Shown here piece after piece: positions 1 to 7,848 of a stretch of 22,661 nucleotides of DNA (positions are counted from its first letter, which is position 1; each line of letters opens with the position of its first letter). The position numbers and the translations under genes are program-made. Where the stretch lies: assembly GCA_934436435.1 (NCBI GenBank), contig CAKSAN010000021.1, forward strand, positions 1 to 22,661, given 5' to 3'. This DNA is from an uncultured Acetatifactor sp. Its GTDB lineage: Bacteria; Bacillota; Clostridia; Lachnospirales; Lachnospiraceae. The notes under the pieces are model-generated. The model was given only the letters and a program-made list of their open reading frames with translations, was not told the DNA's origin and made no database searches.

Positions 1-644
1 TCTTTTCTCTTCTCATTCTCCGGATGGCGGGCAGATCCCTCTCCTTTTCCGGAATATGTCTTATCATCAAACGCCCAGTACCGCTTGGAATGGGTCAGGC
101 GCCTTTTCTCTGCCTCTTCCTTTTCCTCTTCCGACTTGGGTTGATATTCCCAGGTCTCTCCTGCATTTGCTCCGATCCCGACATCAACATTCACCATCTC
201 CCTGTAGGCGATGGTCGTCGTCTCCACCAGCAGTCCGCTTCTCTCCGCATTCAGTTCTCCATACTCCTTGCCGATCACCGTACAGCCTGTAAAGACATAG
301 GTTCTCGTCGGATAGGGATAGCCATTCCAGTGATACCGGTTGACCAGAAGAACCAGTGGAAGAACCAGCTCCGTTCCGTTTGCAAGATAGTCCACCAGCA
401 GCCCGTCTACGCCTACATATCTCTCTACCTGGAAGGTGAAGGGTTTTGAAATCGGCTTGCGCTTCATATGCACATAGTCATTCAGCCCGCCTTCCTGAAT
501 ATATTCGTATTCGTTTTCCTTCTGGAATACATGAACGGACTTACACGGCAGATCAAAAGCCCCTTCCACACGCAATATGAAATTAAAATTTGTCGCCGGA
601 TTCAGACCAAAATTCTGATAAACCTTATTTCCTGTCTTTGCCAT
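1..644 (-). CDS. eCIS second tail tube protein (partial, 3' end beyond window)
   Basis: The reading frame was obtained by translating the reverse complement from the ATG at 642-644. It begins MAKTGNKVYQNFGLNPATNF and stays open to the left edge, giving about 214 codons without a stop. The opening residues, the FxLRVEG segment, a central KRKPISKPFTFQVERY stretch and alternating beta-type sequence match the T4 gp19-like tube family, in particular the second tube paralogue (Afp5/Pvc5-like) that links the main tube to the spike. The visible C-terminal part, after about residue 155, is a strongly charged tail rich in Glu, Lys and Arg, extending past the usual length of a tube fold of about 145 aa. 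An AGAGG motif sits 6 nt before the ATG. It follows the DUF6760-like gene by 13 nt. Assignment as a tube protein is fairly firm. The exact paralogue is inferred from gene order. Confidence 0.85.
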   Translation of the reverse strand, partial: MAKTGNKVYQNFGLNPATNFNFILRVEGAFDLPCKSVHVFQKENEYEYIQEGGLNDYVHMKRKPISKPFTFQVERYVGVDGLLVDYLANGTELVLPLVLLVNRYHWNGYPYPTRTYVFTGCTVIGKEYGELNAERSGLLVETTTIAYREMVNVDVGIGANAGETWEYQPKSEEEKEEAEKRRLTHSKRYWAFDDKTYSGKGEGSARHPENEKRK

Positions 645-657
645 ACGCAACCTCTTA

Positions 658-858
658 TTATCTGTCTGGTTTCATGTCAAGGATACTTTTTTCTTTCTTG
701 CTTTTTCCGGAGGGAGTCAAGCTCTTGTTGATCTCCGAGATTTCGCTGCACCACTTTCGCCTGCTGTTGTGATCCATGTTCAGGACTTCTTCGCTGCTCC
801 AATGGAAATAGTACGAAATAAACGACATTTCCCGGTAGAGCTCTTCCTTGGGATACAG
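658..858 (-). CDS. DUF6760-like small eCIS protein with apparent CTG start
   Basis: A 66-codon frame begins at CTG (856-858) and ends with TAA at 658-660. The translation begins LYPKEELYREMSFISYYFHW and continues with an SEEVLNMDHNSRRKWCSEI segment. This matches my memory of the small eCIS-linked DUF6760 family, whose members run M-YP-x-x-x-LYEE-x-xF-x-x-YHFHW, then an acidic/helical stretch, then RRRW. The CTG falls exactly where family members have their initiator Met. A GAGGAGG motif lies 7 nt upstream of it, inside the end of the preceding gene, whose stop codon is only 2 nt away. The next in-frame ATG would remove the first 10 residues, including the conserved YP-LY part. The function is unknown. 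Its fixed place between the chaperone-like gene and the second tube suggests a role in baseplate or tube assembly. CTG use is inferred. Confidence 0.7.
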   Translation of the reverse strand: MYPKEELYREMSFISYYFHWSSEEVLNMDHNSRRKWCSEISEINKSLTPSGKSKKEKSILDMKPDR

Positions 859-860
859 CT

Positions 861-1223
861 TTATCCCTCCTCGGTAAAATTTAAAGGCACCTGAAATACC
901 TTCCCGCAGTCAGGACATACGACCTCCATGGTCGGCGGTTCGATATCATTGATTCTCTGGTACATATCCTGCAGGAACGCAAGATCTGCGGTGAACAGCT
1001 TCTCAATGATATTGGCGGAGACCATCTGAACACCCTCCAGTTCCGTCACGACCTTGCCGAGGATCACGATCGTCAGATAAGACGGATTACTCAGTACACG
1101 GGGATCTCTGGTTGCACTAATCTCATCGCCTGCTGTCGCCAGACGCATTTTCCCTCTGCGATGCAGTTCCCCCGCAGAATCCATATAGCCCTTAGGCAAT
1201 GTAAATTCGTAAACTGTTTCCAT
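861..1223 (-). CDS. Tail-assembly-chaperone-like eCIS protein with one CxxC pair
   Basis: This is a 120-aa protein starting METVYEFTLPKGY, followed by a DSAGELHRRGKMRLATAGDE segment and an alpha-rich middle. It resembles the small phage tail assembly (E/gp41-type chaperone) proteins that follow tube genes in myophages, and the equivalent eCIS gene. That is a family-level similarity from memory. The C-terminus carries VVCPDCGKVFQVPLNF, a lone CPDCG knuckle that could hold half a zinc site or form a dimeric site. I chose the ATG at 1223 over the one at 1235 because a GGAGG motif lies 4 nt before it and the family begins at about this point. The longer form would add only MGGN. The last bases of the gene contain the ribosome binding site of the next small gene, indicating coupled translation. 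Confidence 0.7.
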   Translation of the reverse strand: METVYEFTLPKGYMDSAGELHRRGKMRLATAGDEISATRDPRVLSNPSYLTIVILGKVVTELEGVQMVSANIIEKLFTADLAFLQDMYQRINDIEPPTMEVVCPDCGKVFQVPLNFTEEG

Positions 1224-1250
1224 ATTTCCTCCCATGTCATCTTTCGTTCA

Positions 1251-1283
1251 CTCACGCCCCATGCAGGCAGCATGGGGCGTGAG
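1251..1283 (-). other. Strong intercistronic hairpin between tube and chaperone-like genes
   Basis: A perfect 14-bp stem (CTCACGCCCCATGC paired with GCATGGGGCGTGAG) encloses a 5-nt loop. It lies 28 nt downstream of the tube stop codon and 27 nt before the next start. In the transcript it is GC-rich and not followed by a run of U, so it is not a standard intrinsic terminator. Such a hairpin after a gene for a high-copy structural protein could act as an RNA stabiliser, or as a partial attenuator that keeps tube and sheath abundant relative to downstream components. The hairpin is seen directly. Its role is inferred. Confidence 0.75.
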
Positions 1284-1311
1284 TCCGATTACTGTTTTGT
1301 TACTTTAGATC

Positions 1312-1809
1312 CTAGTTCGGAATGATAAGCTCTTCATAGGCAAGCTCTACACTCTCGATTGCCACATCACTGGTCTTGGCATCCAGATCCGGCGCATTGT
1401 ACTTTGTAACCCATGCGTTGGTCAGGATCCATACTCTCGTGCCTGTTACCTGTGTGCTCACCGTCTGAGGTGCACCTGTGTTAATGTCGATCAGTTCGAT
1501 CTGCACATTGTTTCTGGGGATCTCACCTCTGGTCTCACTTACACACTCCTGGATCCATGTCTTAAACGCACTGTCCAGAGTGTATCCCATCTTCAGGGTA
1601 ACATTGCCGTGCTTTACAAGTCCGGGAATCTTTACCGGTGCAAGGCTGTTGGCATTGCCCTGACGGAATTCAATGACATCGACGGATGCTTCCACACCTG
1701 TTACTTCGCTGAAAGCTGCAGTTCCGGCAATACCGTCCACAGTTACCAGGAAGTTCATTTTAGTCAATGGATAAGCAAGTCCGTTTCCGTTATCGTATGT
1801 ATTCGCCAT
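1312..1809 (-). CDS. eCIS inner tail tube protein (Afp1/Pvc1-like)
   Basis: A 165-aa protein of the T4 gp19-like tail tube family. Its length and pattern fit the main inner tube: MNFLVTVDGI near residue 18, FSEVTGVEASVDVIEFRQGN near 33, then VKIPGLVKHGNVTLKMGYT and a C-terminal VAIESVELAYEELIIP strand. Hexameric rings of this protein form the conduit that is driven out when the sheath contracts. An AAAGGAG motif lies 9 nt before the ATG. The gene follows the sheath gene by 19 nt, the standard eCIS and myophage order. No signal peptide is present, consistent with cytoplasmic assembly. The strong hairpin downstream may help set its expression level. Confidence 0.93.
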   Translation of the reverse strand: MANTYDNGNGLAYPLTKMNFLVTVDGIAGTAAFSEVTGVEASVDVIEFRQGNANSLAPVKIPGLVKHGNVTLKMGYTLDSAFKTWIQECVSETRGEIPRNNVQIELIDINTGAPQTVSTQVTGTRVWILTNAWVTKYNAPDLDAKTSDVAIESVELAYEELIIPN

Positions 1810-1828
1810 AATCTATCTCTCCTTTATC

Positions 1829-3532
1829 TTAACTTTCTTCACCTTCACCGCCTGCTTCCGCTGTATGCTGCGTTACACGGAACACAACAAACTCTGCCGG
1901 GCGGCTGGGTGCAATACCAATATTGCAGATCAGTCTTCCATTCATAATATCATCCTTGGACATCGTAGAAGAACCTATCTCCACAAAATATCCCTCGGAA
2001 GGTGAAGCGCCTGCCAGCATACCGTTTCTCCACATGCTGTCGAGGAAGGATGCGATCGTCATCCGTACTCTCTGCCACAGGGCCGCATCATTGGGCTCGA
2101 ATACAACCCAGCTGGTATTTGCCTTGATGCTCTCCTCCACATAGATGAAGAGACGTCTTACGTTGACGTAACGGAATGCGCTGTTGCTGCTTGCCGTTCT
2201 TGCGCCCCATACGCGGATTCCCTGACCGGGAAGGGCACGGATCAGGTTGACACCTTCGGGATTCAGAATATCCTGCTCTCCCTTTGTATAATTAACCTTA
2301 AGACCGGTACAGAATACTGTCTCGTTGGCAGGTGCCTTATGTACTCCTCTGTTGGTATCCGTTCTGGAGTAAACGCCCATCACTGCTCCGGAAGGCGGAA
2401 TGTAATCCGACTTGGAAGAAGCGCGGTCAAACACCTGGATCCAGGGATGATACATTGCTGCGTAGGAAGAATCAATGATATTTCTGTACTCGATCAGATC
2501 TGTGGTCTTGTACATCTCCTTCGGCATATCAAACACTGCAAATCTGCTCTTGAGGTTCTCGCAGTGTGCTACCAGAGCAACTACTACCTCAGGCATGGTA
2601 ATTCCGGGAACTGCAATCATGCTGACTACATTGTTCTCTACGAAGGACTGGATACCGCTGCGCTTGCCGGGGCCATTGTCCTGTCCGATAAAGGTTCCGG
2701 GATTCACCTTGGAGATGGTTCCGTCGGTACCGCCTTCCAGTGTGAAGAAGCCGTTCTGGACACCCTCACCAAGGATTGCTTCCACGGGATTGCCGATCTC
2801 TGTCATCGGTTCTACCGAAGCGGTAATAAGCTCGCTGAGTGCAAGTCTGGAACCGATATAGTTGCTGGATGCCGTGTTCAGACTCAGTTCGGTATAGTTC
2901 TCCACTTCGTCATTATAACGAACACTCAGATCGAAGGTAACAAGATACAACACTGTCTTCGGGATGATAGTCTCATCCACAACATTTCCTTCAAATTTGT
3001 TTTCAAAGGTAATGGTTCTGTCGTAGATCGATGCAATGCGGTTGTACTCTCCGTTGCATTCCACGATGTCTCCCTCACGGAAGCCTTCCACAGACTTTGC
3101 CACATAGCCGGCACCTGATTCAGCGATCAGCTGCAGCTTGCGCTTTGCAACGGTCGTCAGGGAAATCTGGATTCTGTTGCCCCACTTACCTGCATTGGCA
3201 GCTTCCACTGCGAGGATTCCCTTCTTGTTTGATGCAACAAGTGCATCCTCGGGAACAACACGGGAAACATAACATCTGGTTCCGCCGTTTATGAAGAACT
3301 GCTCCACGCTGTTTGCGAGGTAACGGTACTCTCCGTGTGTGAACTCGCTTAAAAATCCTCCGAACTGCTTGATAAAGCTCTTGAAATTAGTTACTAAAGA
3401 CGGTGCGCCGACGGTGGGTCCTTTTTCAGCCAGACCGACAAAGCCTGCTGTGCTGGTTCCTACACCTTCAATGCTTCGAGGTGAATTATCATACTCCTCT
3501 ATATACACACCTGGTGAAAAATATTCTGCCAT
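1829..3532 (-). CDS. eCIS contractile tail sheath protein
   Basis: A 567-aa tail sheath protein (COG3497 family). The N-terminus, MAEYFSPGVYIEEYDNSPRS followed by GVGTSTAGFVGLAEKGP, is diagnostic for sheath subunits. So is the C-terminal domain, with NVRRLFIYVEESIKANTSWV near residue 440, VFEPNDAALWQRVR, and GYFVEIGSSTMSKDDI near 510. The protein surrounds the inner tube and stores the energy for firing. A frame open to 3553 would add MLERRKF. I prefer the ATG at 3532 because AAGGAG lies 7 nt upstream and sheath proteins begin at this point. Only one sheath gene is visible here, whereas the Afp and PVC clusters carry several sheath paralogues. Others could lie outside the window. Confidence 0.96.
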   Translation of the reverse strand: MAEYFSPGVYIEEYDNSPRSIEGVGTSTAGFVGLAEKGPTVGAPSLVTNFKSFIKQFGGFLSEFTHGEYRYLANSVEQFFINGGTRCYVSRVVPEDALVASNKKGILAVEAANAGKWGNRIQISLTTVAKRKLQLIAESGAGYVAKSVEGFREGDIVECNGEYNRIASIYDRTITFENKFEGNVVDETIIPKTVLYLVTFDLSVRYNDEVENYTELSLNTASSNYIGSRLALSELITASVEPMTEIGNPVEAILGEGVQNGFFTLEGGTDGTISKVNPGTFIGQDNGPGKRSGIQSFVENNVVSMIAVPGITMPEVVVALVAHCENLKSRFAVFDMPKEMYKTTDLIEYRNIIDSSYAAMYHPWIQVFDRASSKSDYIPPSGAVMGVYSRTDTNRGVHKAPANETVFCTGLKVNYTKGEQDILNPEGVNLIRALPGQGIRVWGARTASSNSAFRYVNVRRLFIYVEESIKANTSWVVFEPNDAALWQRVRMTIASFLDSMWRNGMLAGASPSEGYFVEIGSSTMSKDDIMNGRLICNIGIAPSRPAEFVVFRVTQHTAEAGGEGEES

Positions 3533-3558
3533 GAATTTTCTCCTTTCCAACATTTAAG

Positions 3559-3942
3559 TTAAACAATTACTTTGCTCTGCCCCGGATTGGTGACTGCAAT
3601 GCACCCTCCGTATACACAGGTTCCCTGACATTCATTCGTCAGCACCGGACTCCCGCCTGCCTGAACGGTAACCTTGGTGGGCTTCCATGTTCCCGCAGGT
3701 ACCAGCGTGCACGGCTGCGGTGTGAGTACCCCCAACGCTGCTGTGGTCGCTGCCTGTACCGCCGGATTTGTCAACGTCGTGCATAGCCCGAAGGGTGTGA
3801 CGCACTGCGTATTGAAGTCCATAATGGTTGCCACCGGTTTCCCGTCGATCAACACTTTTTTCTGGGCACCGGCTGAAATTACGCCCGGCAGAGTTCCGAA
3901 TGTACACTGGGCAGTTCCTCCTGTTACTACTACCTGTCCCAT
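3559..3942 (-). CDS. DUF4280 PAAR-like spike-tip protein
   Basis: A 127-aa DUF4280 protein. Hallmarks are VVTGGTAQCTFG at the start, IDGKPVATIMD near 32-42, FGLCTTLTNPAVQAAT near 51-66, GVLTPQPCTLVPAGTW near 71-86 and a final CVYGGCIAVTNPG. Seven cysteines (positions 13, 47, 54, 78, 105, 109, 114) are conserved-looking and could bind a metal or form the sharp tip seen in PAAR proteins. In known systems, DUF4280 proteins cap spikes or carry toxin domains. This one has no extra effector domain. The start is supported by an AAGGAGGAGGT tract directly before ATG. It sits between the small beta-rich gene and the sheath, away from the usual spike genes, which would lie beyond the left edge. It may be a tip or a chaperone-like cap. 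Confidence 0.88.
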   Translation of the reverse strand: MGQVVVTGGTAQCTFGTLPGVISAGAQKKVLIDGKPVATIMDFNTQCVTPFGLCTTLTNPAVQAATTAALGVLTPQPCTLVPAGTWKPTKVTVQAGGSPVLTNECQGTCVYGGCIAVTNPGQSKVIV

Positions 3943-3952
3943 ACCTCCTCCT

Positions 3953-4690
3953 TTACTTCAGTTGTATTTCCGGTTGATGAAAATCCACCACCTGGAATTG
4001 CGGGCTTCCCGAAACAACGTATCTGACCAGATATTTCAGATTTGTTCCGTCATCTCTTACCCGCAGCAGATAATTTCCCTGCGCATCCGTCCTTCCATGG
4101 ACGATGCGTGCGATGGGTGCATTCTCCCGGAATTCTTCCTGGAGCGGTTCTCTTAATTTCAGAGATACAGGACTTACGACTTTCTCCACGTCAAACGCTT
4201 CAAATGTCATACTGTCCGCATGGATCAGCCCGTAGCCGGTCTCCTCCATGCCCGGTCCGTTTGCCTTGAAAAGATTCATGATGCGCTTTCTGGCATCAAA
4301 ATTCTTTACTGTGCAGTAGGACCTTCCCAATCTGACAGCTTCTATTGCCTCCAGTCCTGAAAGGTGTCCGGTAAGGGAGAGTACTGCCTCTCCTTTTGCT
4401 GTGTTCTCTGACGGTATCAGGAACACGTCCTTGATGGGCAGAAAATTATCGAGTTTTTCATAACGGATCTTCGCATGTGCAGTTTCAAAATCGAACACAG
4501 TGACCTCCAGGTCACAATCTTCTCTTCCGGTATTCAGGAATACATAATTTCCGTTTCCTCTTTGAACCGGATGCACTTCCTTGCCATTTCTCCGAAAATG
4601 AACATCTCTTTCCGTTACCACCATCCCCGTGGTCGTATCAATCAACCGTACCAGAAGATCCAGCGTATAACGGATTTCGTTCTTTTCCAC
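3953..4690 (-). CDS. Uncharacterised beta-rich protein of the eCIS structural block
   Basis: A 245-aa protein starting at GTG, with AAGGAG 7 nt upstream. It has no signal peptide or membrane segment. The first 95 residues (YTLDLLVRLIDTTTGMVV, then RRNGKEVHPVQRGNGNYVFL and FETAHAKIRYEKL) look like a transthyretin or Ig-type beta-sandwich. The last part (RIVHGRTDAQGNYLLRVRDD) resembles a second, carboxypeptidase-regulatory-like strand pattern. It starts 3 nt after the DUF4255 gene ends, and 10 nt separate it from the DUF4280 gene, so it is probably made together with terminator and tip proteins. I do not recognise a named family. A capping, adaptor or fibre-like decoration role is possible but unsupported. 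Confidence 0.8.
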   Translation of the reverse strand: MEKNEIRYTLDLLVRLIDTTTGMVVTERDVHFRRNGKEVHPVQRGNGNYVFLNTGREDCDLEVTVFDFETAHAKIRYEKLDNFLPIKDVFLIPSENTAKGEAVLSLTGHLSGLEAIEAVRLGRSYCTVKNFDARKRIMNLFKANGPGMEETGYGLIHADSMTFEAFDVEKVVSPVSLKLREPLQEEFRENAPIARIVHGRTDAQGNYLLRVRDDGTNLKYLVRYVVSGSPQFQVVDFHQPEIQLK

Positions 4691-4693
4691 CTG

Positions 4694-5290
4694 TTACTCC
4701 TTCCCCCTTTCCTCTGATGCAATATGCAGCCCAAAGCTTGCATCCACGACACGGGGTGTGTCGATTACAAGCTCACTGGATAAGAATACGGGTGCCGCCT
4801 TATAGAACAGGCTGACCTGATAGGGCTTATTGATCGCCTGCCACACCCTCACCTTTTCCTCCAGACTAATCTTCGCCTGAGACAGTACAATAGGAGGTTC
4901 CTGCGTGTCTATCCATGACTGCAGCTGATTTGGAAGAACGGAGCTGTTGTCATTGACAATCTGTGCCACTCTTCCGATGATCTTTTGTATATCCGGAGCC
5001 TTTAATCCCATCTGGGAGGATCCGTTGATAAAAACCATATAGTAAAGCCCATATGGTTTCGGCGGCTTGGAAAGCTGTACCCTGCCTTTCTGAATAAAGG
5101 GAGGCTGTGAGACAAGTGCCTCCTCCTGTATATCATACAGATACAGGCCGACGATATAGTCAACGTCCTGATCTGCCGGTGATGAAATCTCTATATTATT
5201 CGGTGACGGAATCGGCTCCGGACACATCTTCTGCCTGAGTGTCTTTACAATATAAGAACTGACATCCGCTATAATAGGATAATCCGCCAT
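4694..5290 (-). CDS. DUF4255 (Pvc16_N) tail terminator protein
   Basis: A 198-aa DUF4255/Pvc16_N-family protein, the equivalent of Afp16 and Pvc16, which caps the end of the tube and sheath and sets particle length. Recognisable parts are IIADVSSYIVKTLRQ at the N-terminus, the VDYIVGLYLYDIQEE segment near 43-57, SKPPKPYGLYYMVFINGSS near 73-91 and a C-terminal RVWQAINKPYQVSLFYKAAPV near 148-168. The length matches the family. The ATG shares one base with the stop codon of the preceding 842-aa gene (TAATG), so translation is coupled to that membrane protein. A GGGGG tract lies upstream. This is one of the two best markers, with the sheath, that the cluster is an eCIS and not a prophage. Confidence 0.9.
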   Translation of the reverse strand: MADYPIIADVSSYIVKTLRQKMCPEPIPSPNNIEISSPADQDVDYIVGLYLYDIQEEALVSQPPFIQKGRVQLSKPPKPYGLYYMVFINGSSQMGLKAPDIQKIIGRVAQIVNDNSSVLPNQLQSWIDTQEPPIVLSQAKISLEEKVRVWQAINKPYQVSLFYKAAPVFLSSELVIDTPRVVDASFGLHIASEERGKE

Positions 5291-7818
5291 TAATCCGTCC
5301 CCCCTTTCAGGTTTTCCAAAAGCTGTTCTACCGTGGCTTCCATGCCCTCTGTAACGCAGACAGCATATTCCGTTCCTTCTATGTAGATCACGGTGCAGCC
5401 GAAGTATTTGCTGCCGGCTTCCTCCGGAATATATGCCACATTGCCTTGCAGTACCGTCTCCGAAGACATCTGTTCTATGGTGCCGTCGGTAAGTCTTACC
5501 TCACTGCTTCCCACGCTGTAGCGGTAGGTTCCGCCGCTGCCGGAGAGCACCGCATCTCTTCTGCTTGCACTGTATATGTATCTGTAGTCTGTCACCCTGC
5601 CAATCGTCTGGGCGGAAAGATATTTCTCTGCCCCCGTACCGGAGTATCTGACAAACAGGTTCTTATTTCCGTTCTTCATACAGTCTGCCGCCATTGTCCC
5701 CGCCAGCGTTGACGCCTCCGAAGACCCCTCGGCTCCGAACAGGCTTAGGGCTCCAAGCACCGCCGCCTGATCCTGGTCATTCATATTATCGAAGGAATCC
5801 CCTAACGCACTTTCAAGCAGGGCAAGGAGTTCATCTCCGGTCAGCCCGAAGCCGTCTGTGGTATTCCCGCTTTCCGTGTCGCTTCCGCTCTCCGTGCCGT
5901 TTCCGCCTTCCTGTACCTGTTTCAGGGCTGCATCCAGTGCATTTCTGACATCGTCCGTGGCATCCGTGCCGAGACTTGACATAAGATCCTTCAGAGCCTC
6001 TTCCTCTCCCAGCGCTGCCAGTGCGTCCACTGCCTCGACAATGCCGCTCATATCACCCTCTGCCAGCTTTTTCTTGGCATTATTCTGTATCTTTGCCACG
6101 TTTGCTGCCCGCGTCTTGTCCCCGAGCTGGGTCATGGCCTTCGCCCGATCCACAGCAGATCCGTTGGTCAGCTGATCGGACAGCCGCTGCTCCTCTGCTG
6201 CGATCTCCACATCAATGGCATCCAGCATCGCGTCATATTTTTTTGCAAGTCCCAGATCGTTCTGATCCAATGCCGCATCTCTGAGCGTCTGTATATTCTC
6301 CTTATCGCTCTCCAGCCCGGAGAGTGTGGATCGCATACTGCTGTTGCCGTCAATCACGCCCTGCGCCAGCTGCTGAAGTTCCAGCAGACAGGCATCTACT
6401 CCCAACTGCGCATTTTCCGCATAGGCATCGTCCTTTATATTGTTATAACAATTTCCCATTTCTTCTATCTTGTTAAACAGGTAGTCTGCAGCTGCCTGAC
6501 TGCCCATGCGCTCTGCCTTTGCCTTGATCAGGAACTGGTATTCGTTAGAGATCTTATCCTGCTCCGTCTTCTGGATTTCCAGGAGTTTGTCACATGCTTC
6601 CTTGCTCTTTCCCTGGGAGACCGCTGCATTATATTCCTGTCCTGCTCCGGAAGAGAATGCACTCTTAAGCCTTTCTTCCGCCTTAGGGATCAGTTCCTGC
6701 TCCAGAAGCGAGAGTTCCCTGTCCTTATCCTTGATCATGGAATCCTTGATGCTGTACAGGTTTTTCAATTTCAGCAGTTCATCCTCCAGATCGGTATTTC
6801 CGCCTGCCACTTTCTGCAAAATACTCATGCTCAACGTATATTCCGTCTCTCCGAGAACCGTTCCGTCATTCGAGATCTGATTGCCGCTATGGGTAATATA
6901 GCTGGATTCACAGCTCTCCATTGCCGTTCCCACCGCATCTGACAGATCCGCACTGGCCATGAACTGCTCATCATTGTAATTGTCCTTATTGTAAGCCGAA
7001 CCTCCCAGAAGCGACTGCAGCTGGTTCAGTCTGCTGTCTTCTGCTTCCATCAGCTGATAAAAGACTTCTGCCCGGCGCTTTGCGTCGATCTTTCCCATCA
7101 GTGTATACAGGATCTCCGCCTGTTCGCTCTTGTCCTGTTGCTGCAGTCTGTCGTAGACTCCCTGTAAGAGGTTGATCTGCCTGTCGCATTCATCCGTCAC
7201 TGCATTTCTGAGATTCAGCCCAAAGAAATTCCGCAGCTGATCATAAAAATATCTGTTTGCTCCCTCAGTTTCCGAAGTGTAAGTGTTGTCATACTGGTTC
7301 CGCAGTGCTTCCAGCTCCGGGAGCCGATACAGGTCATAAGGGGAAGGCTGGTCAAAAATGCAGACCGCCGCACTGTTCTTCGCACTGCGGGCGATACCGT
7401 CCGCCCCCACATAGAATGTCACCCAGAGATCCGCCAGTTCCGTTGCTTCCGCAGGCTCTGCCGCATCCGTGATATCCGCCAGTCCTTCTGCGGAGGAAAT
7501 ATCGAACCATTCACCGTTTGCCAGCTCCGATTTATAGTAAATGTTATACTGACCGGAATCTTCAGCACTCTCCTGTGCCTTTTCATACAATTCATCTGTC
7601 ATGGCAGTCATATGGATCAGATAGGTTCCGATGAACAAGGTACCGTTTTCCACTGTATTTGTGAGTGAAAAGGTACTGTATTTTACCGCCGTTGATTCGT
7701 CCAGCACCGCATAGACATCGATCCGGCTGTATTCCAGCCCGCCCATAATGCCCAGCAGTCCTGCCAGAATTCCGGCAAATATTCTAAGCCTCTTCTTTTT
7801 CCCTTTCTTCATACTCAT
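5290..7818 (-). CDS. Large membrane-anchored coiled-coil protein, unknown function
   Basis: An 842-aa protein with a basic N-terminus (MSMKKGKKKRLR) and one hydrophobic segment at about 12-28, acting as signal peptide or anchor. The rest should be outside the membrane. Residues about 45-165 look globular. About 170-610 is strongly charged and helical, rich in Glu, Lys, Gln and Ala, typical of long coiled coils. About 612-640 is a Gly/Ser/Thr/Glu linker with NGTESGSDTESG. The last 140 residues are beta-rich, and the end (NVAYIPEEAGSKYFG, then CTVIYIEGTEYAVC) faintly resembles copper-amine-oxidase-type stalk domains of Clostridia. I do not recognise a family. Its position between the TolC-like gene and the DUF4255 gene suggests it belongs to the same envelope assembly. 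Its length and shape could bridge the cell wall. Confidence 0.82.
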   Translation of the reverse strand: MSMKKGKKKRLRIFAGILAGLLGIMGGLEYSRIDVYAVLDESTAVKYSTFSLTNTVENGTLFIGTYLIHMTAMTDELYEKAQESAEDSGQYNIYYKSELANGEWFDISSAEGLADITDAAEPAEATELADLWVTFYVGADGIARSAKNSAAVCIFDQPSPYDLYRLPELEALRNQYDNTYTSETEGANRYFYDQLRNFFGLNLRNAVTDECDRQINLLQGVYDRLQQQDKSEQAEILYTLMGKIDAKRRAEVFYQLMEAEDSRLNQLQSLLGGSAYNKDNYNDEQFMASADLSDAVGTAMESCESSYITHSGNQISNDGTVLGETEYTLSMSILQKVAGGNTDLEDELLKLKNLYSIKDSMIKDKDRELSLLEQELIPKAEERLKSAFSSGAGQEYNAAVSQGKSKEACDKLLEIQKTEQDKISNEYQFLIKAKAERMGSQAAADYLFNKIEEMGNCYNNIKDDAYAENAQLGVDACLLELQQLAQGVIDGNSSMRSTLSGLESDKENIQTLRDAALDQNDLGLAKKYDAMLDAIDVEIAAEEQRLSDQLTNGSAVDRAKAMTQLGDKTRAANVAKIQNNAKKKLAEGDMSGIVEAVDALAALGEEEALKDLMSSLGTDATDDVRNALDAALKQVQEGGNGTESGSDTESGNTTDGFGLTGDELLALLESALGDSFDNMNDQDQAAVLGALSLFGAEGSSEASTLAGTMAADCMKNGNKNLFVRYSGTGAEKYLSAQTIGRVTDYRYIYSASRRDAVLSGSGGTYRYSVGSSEVRLTDGTIEQMSSETVLQGNVAYIPEEAGSKYFGCTVIYIEGTEYAVCVTEGMEATVEQLLENLKGGTD

Positions 7819-7848
7819 TCACCATGCCTTTCAGTAACCTGCAGATTT

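Noticed and set aside
24..449. 141-codon plus-strand frame at the left edge
   Set aside because: The opposite strand carries the second tube protein continuously from 644 to the edge with a clear start and RBS.
1251..1283. Intrinsic terminator after the tube gene
   Set aside because: The stem is strong but no U-run follows in the transcript, and the structural genes continue immediately downstream. Reported as an intercistronic hairpin.
2339..3118. 259-codon open frame on the plus strand
   Set aside because: It lies antisense within the sheath gene, has no family resemblance and no promoter, and is a by-product of the sheath codon pattern.
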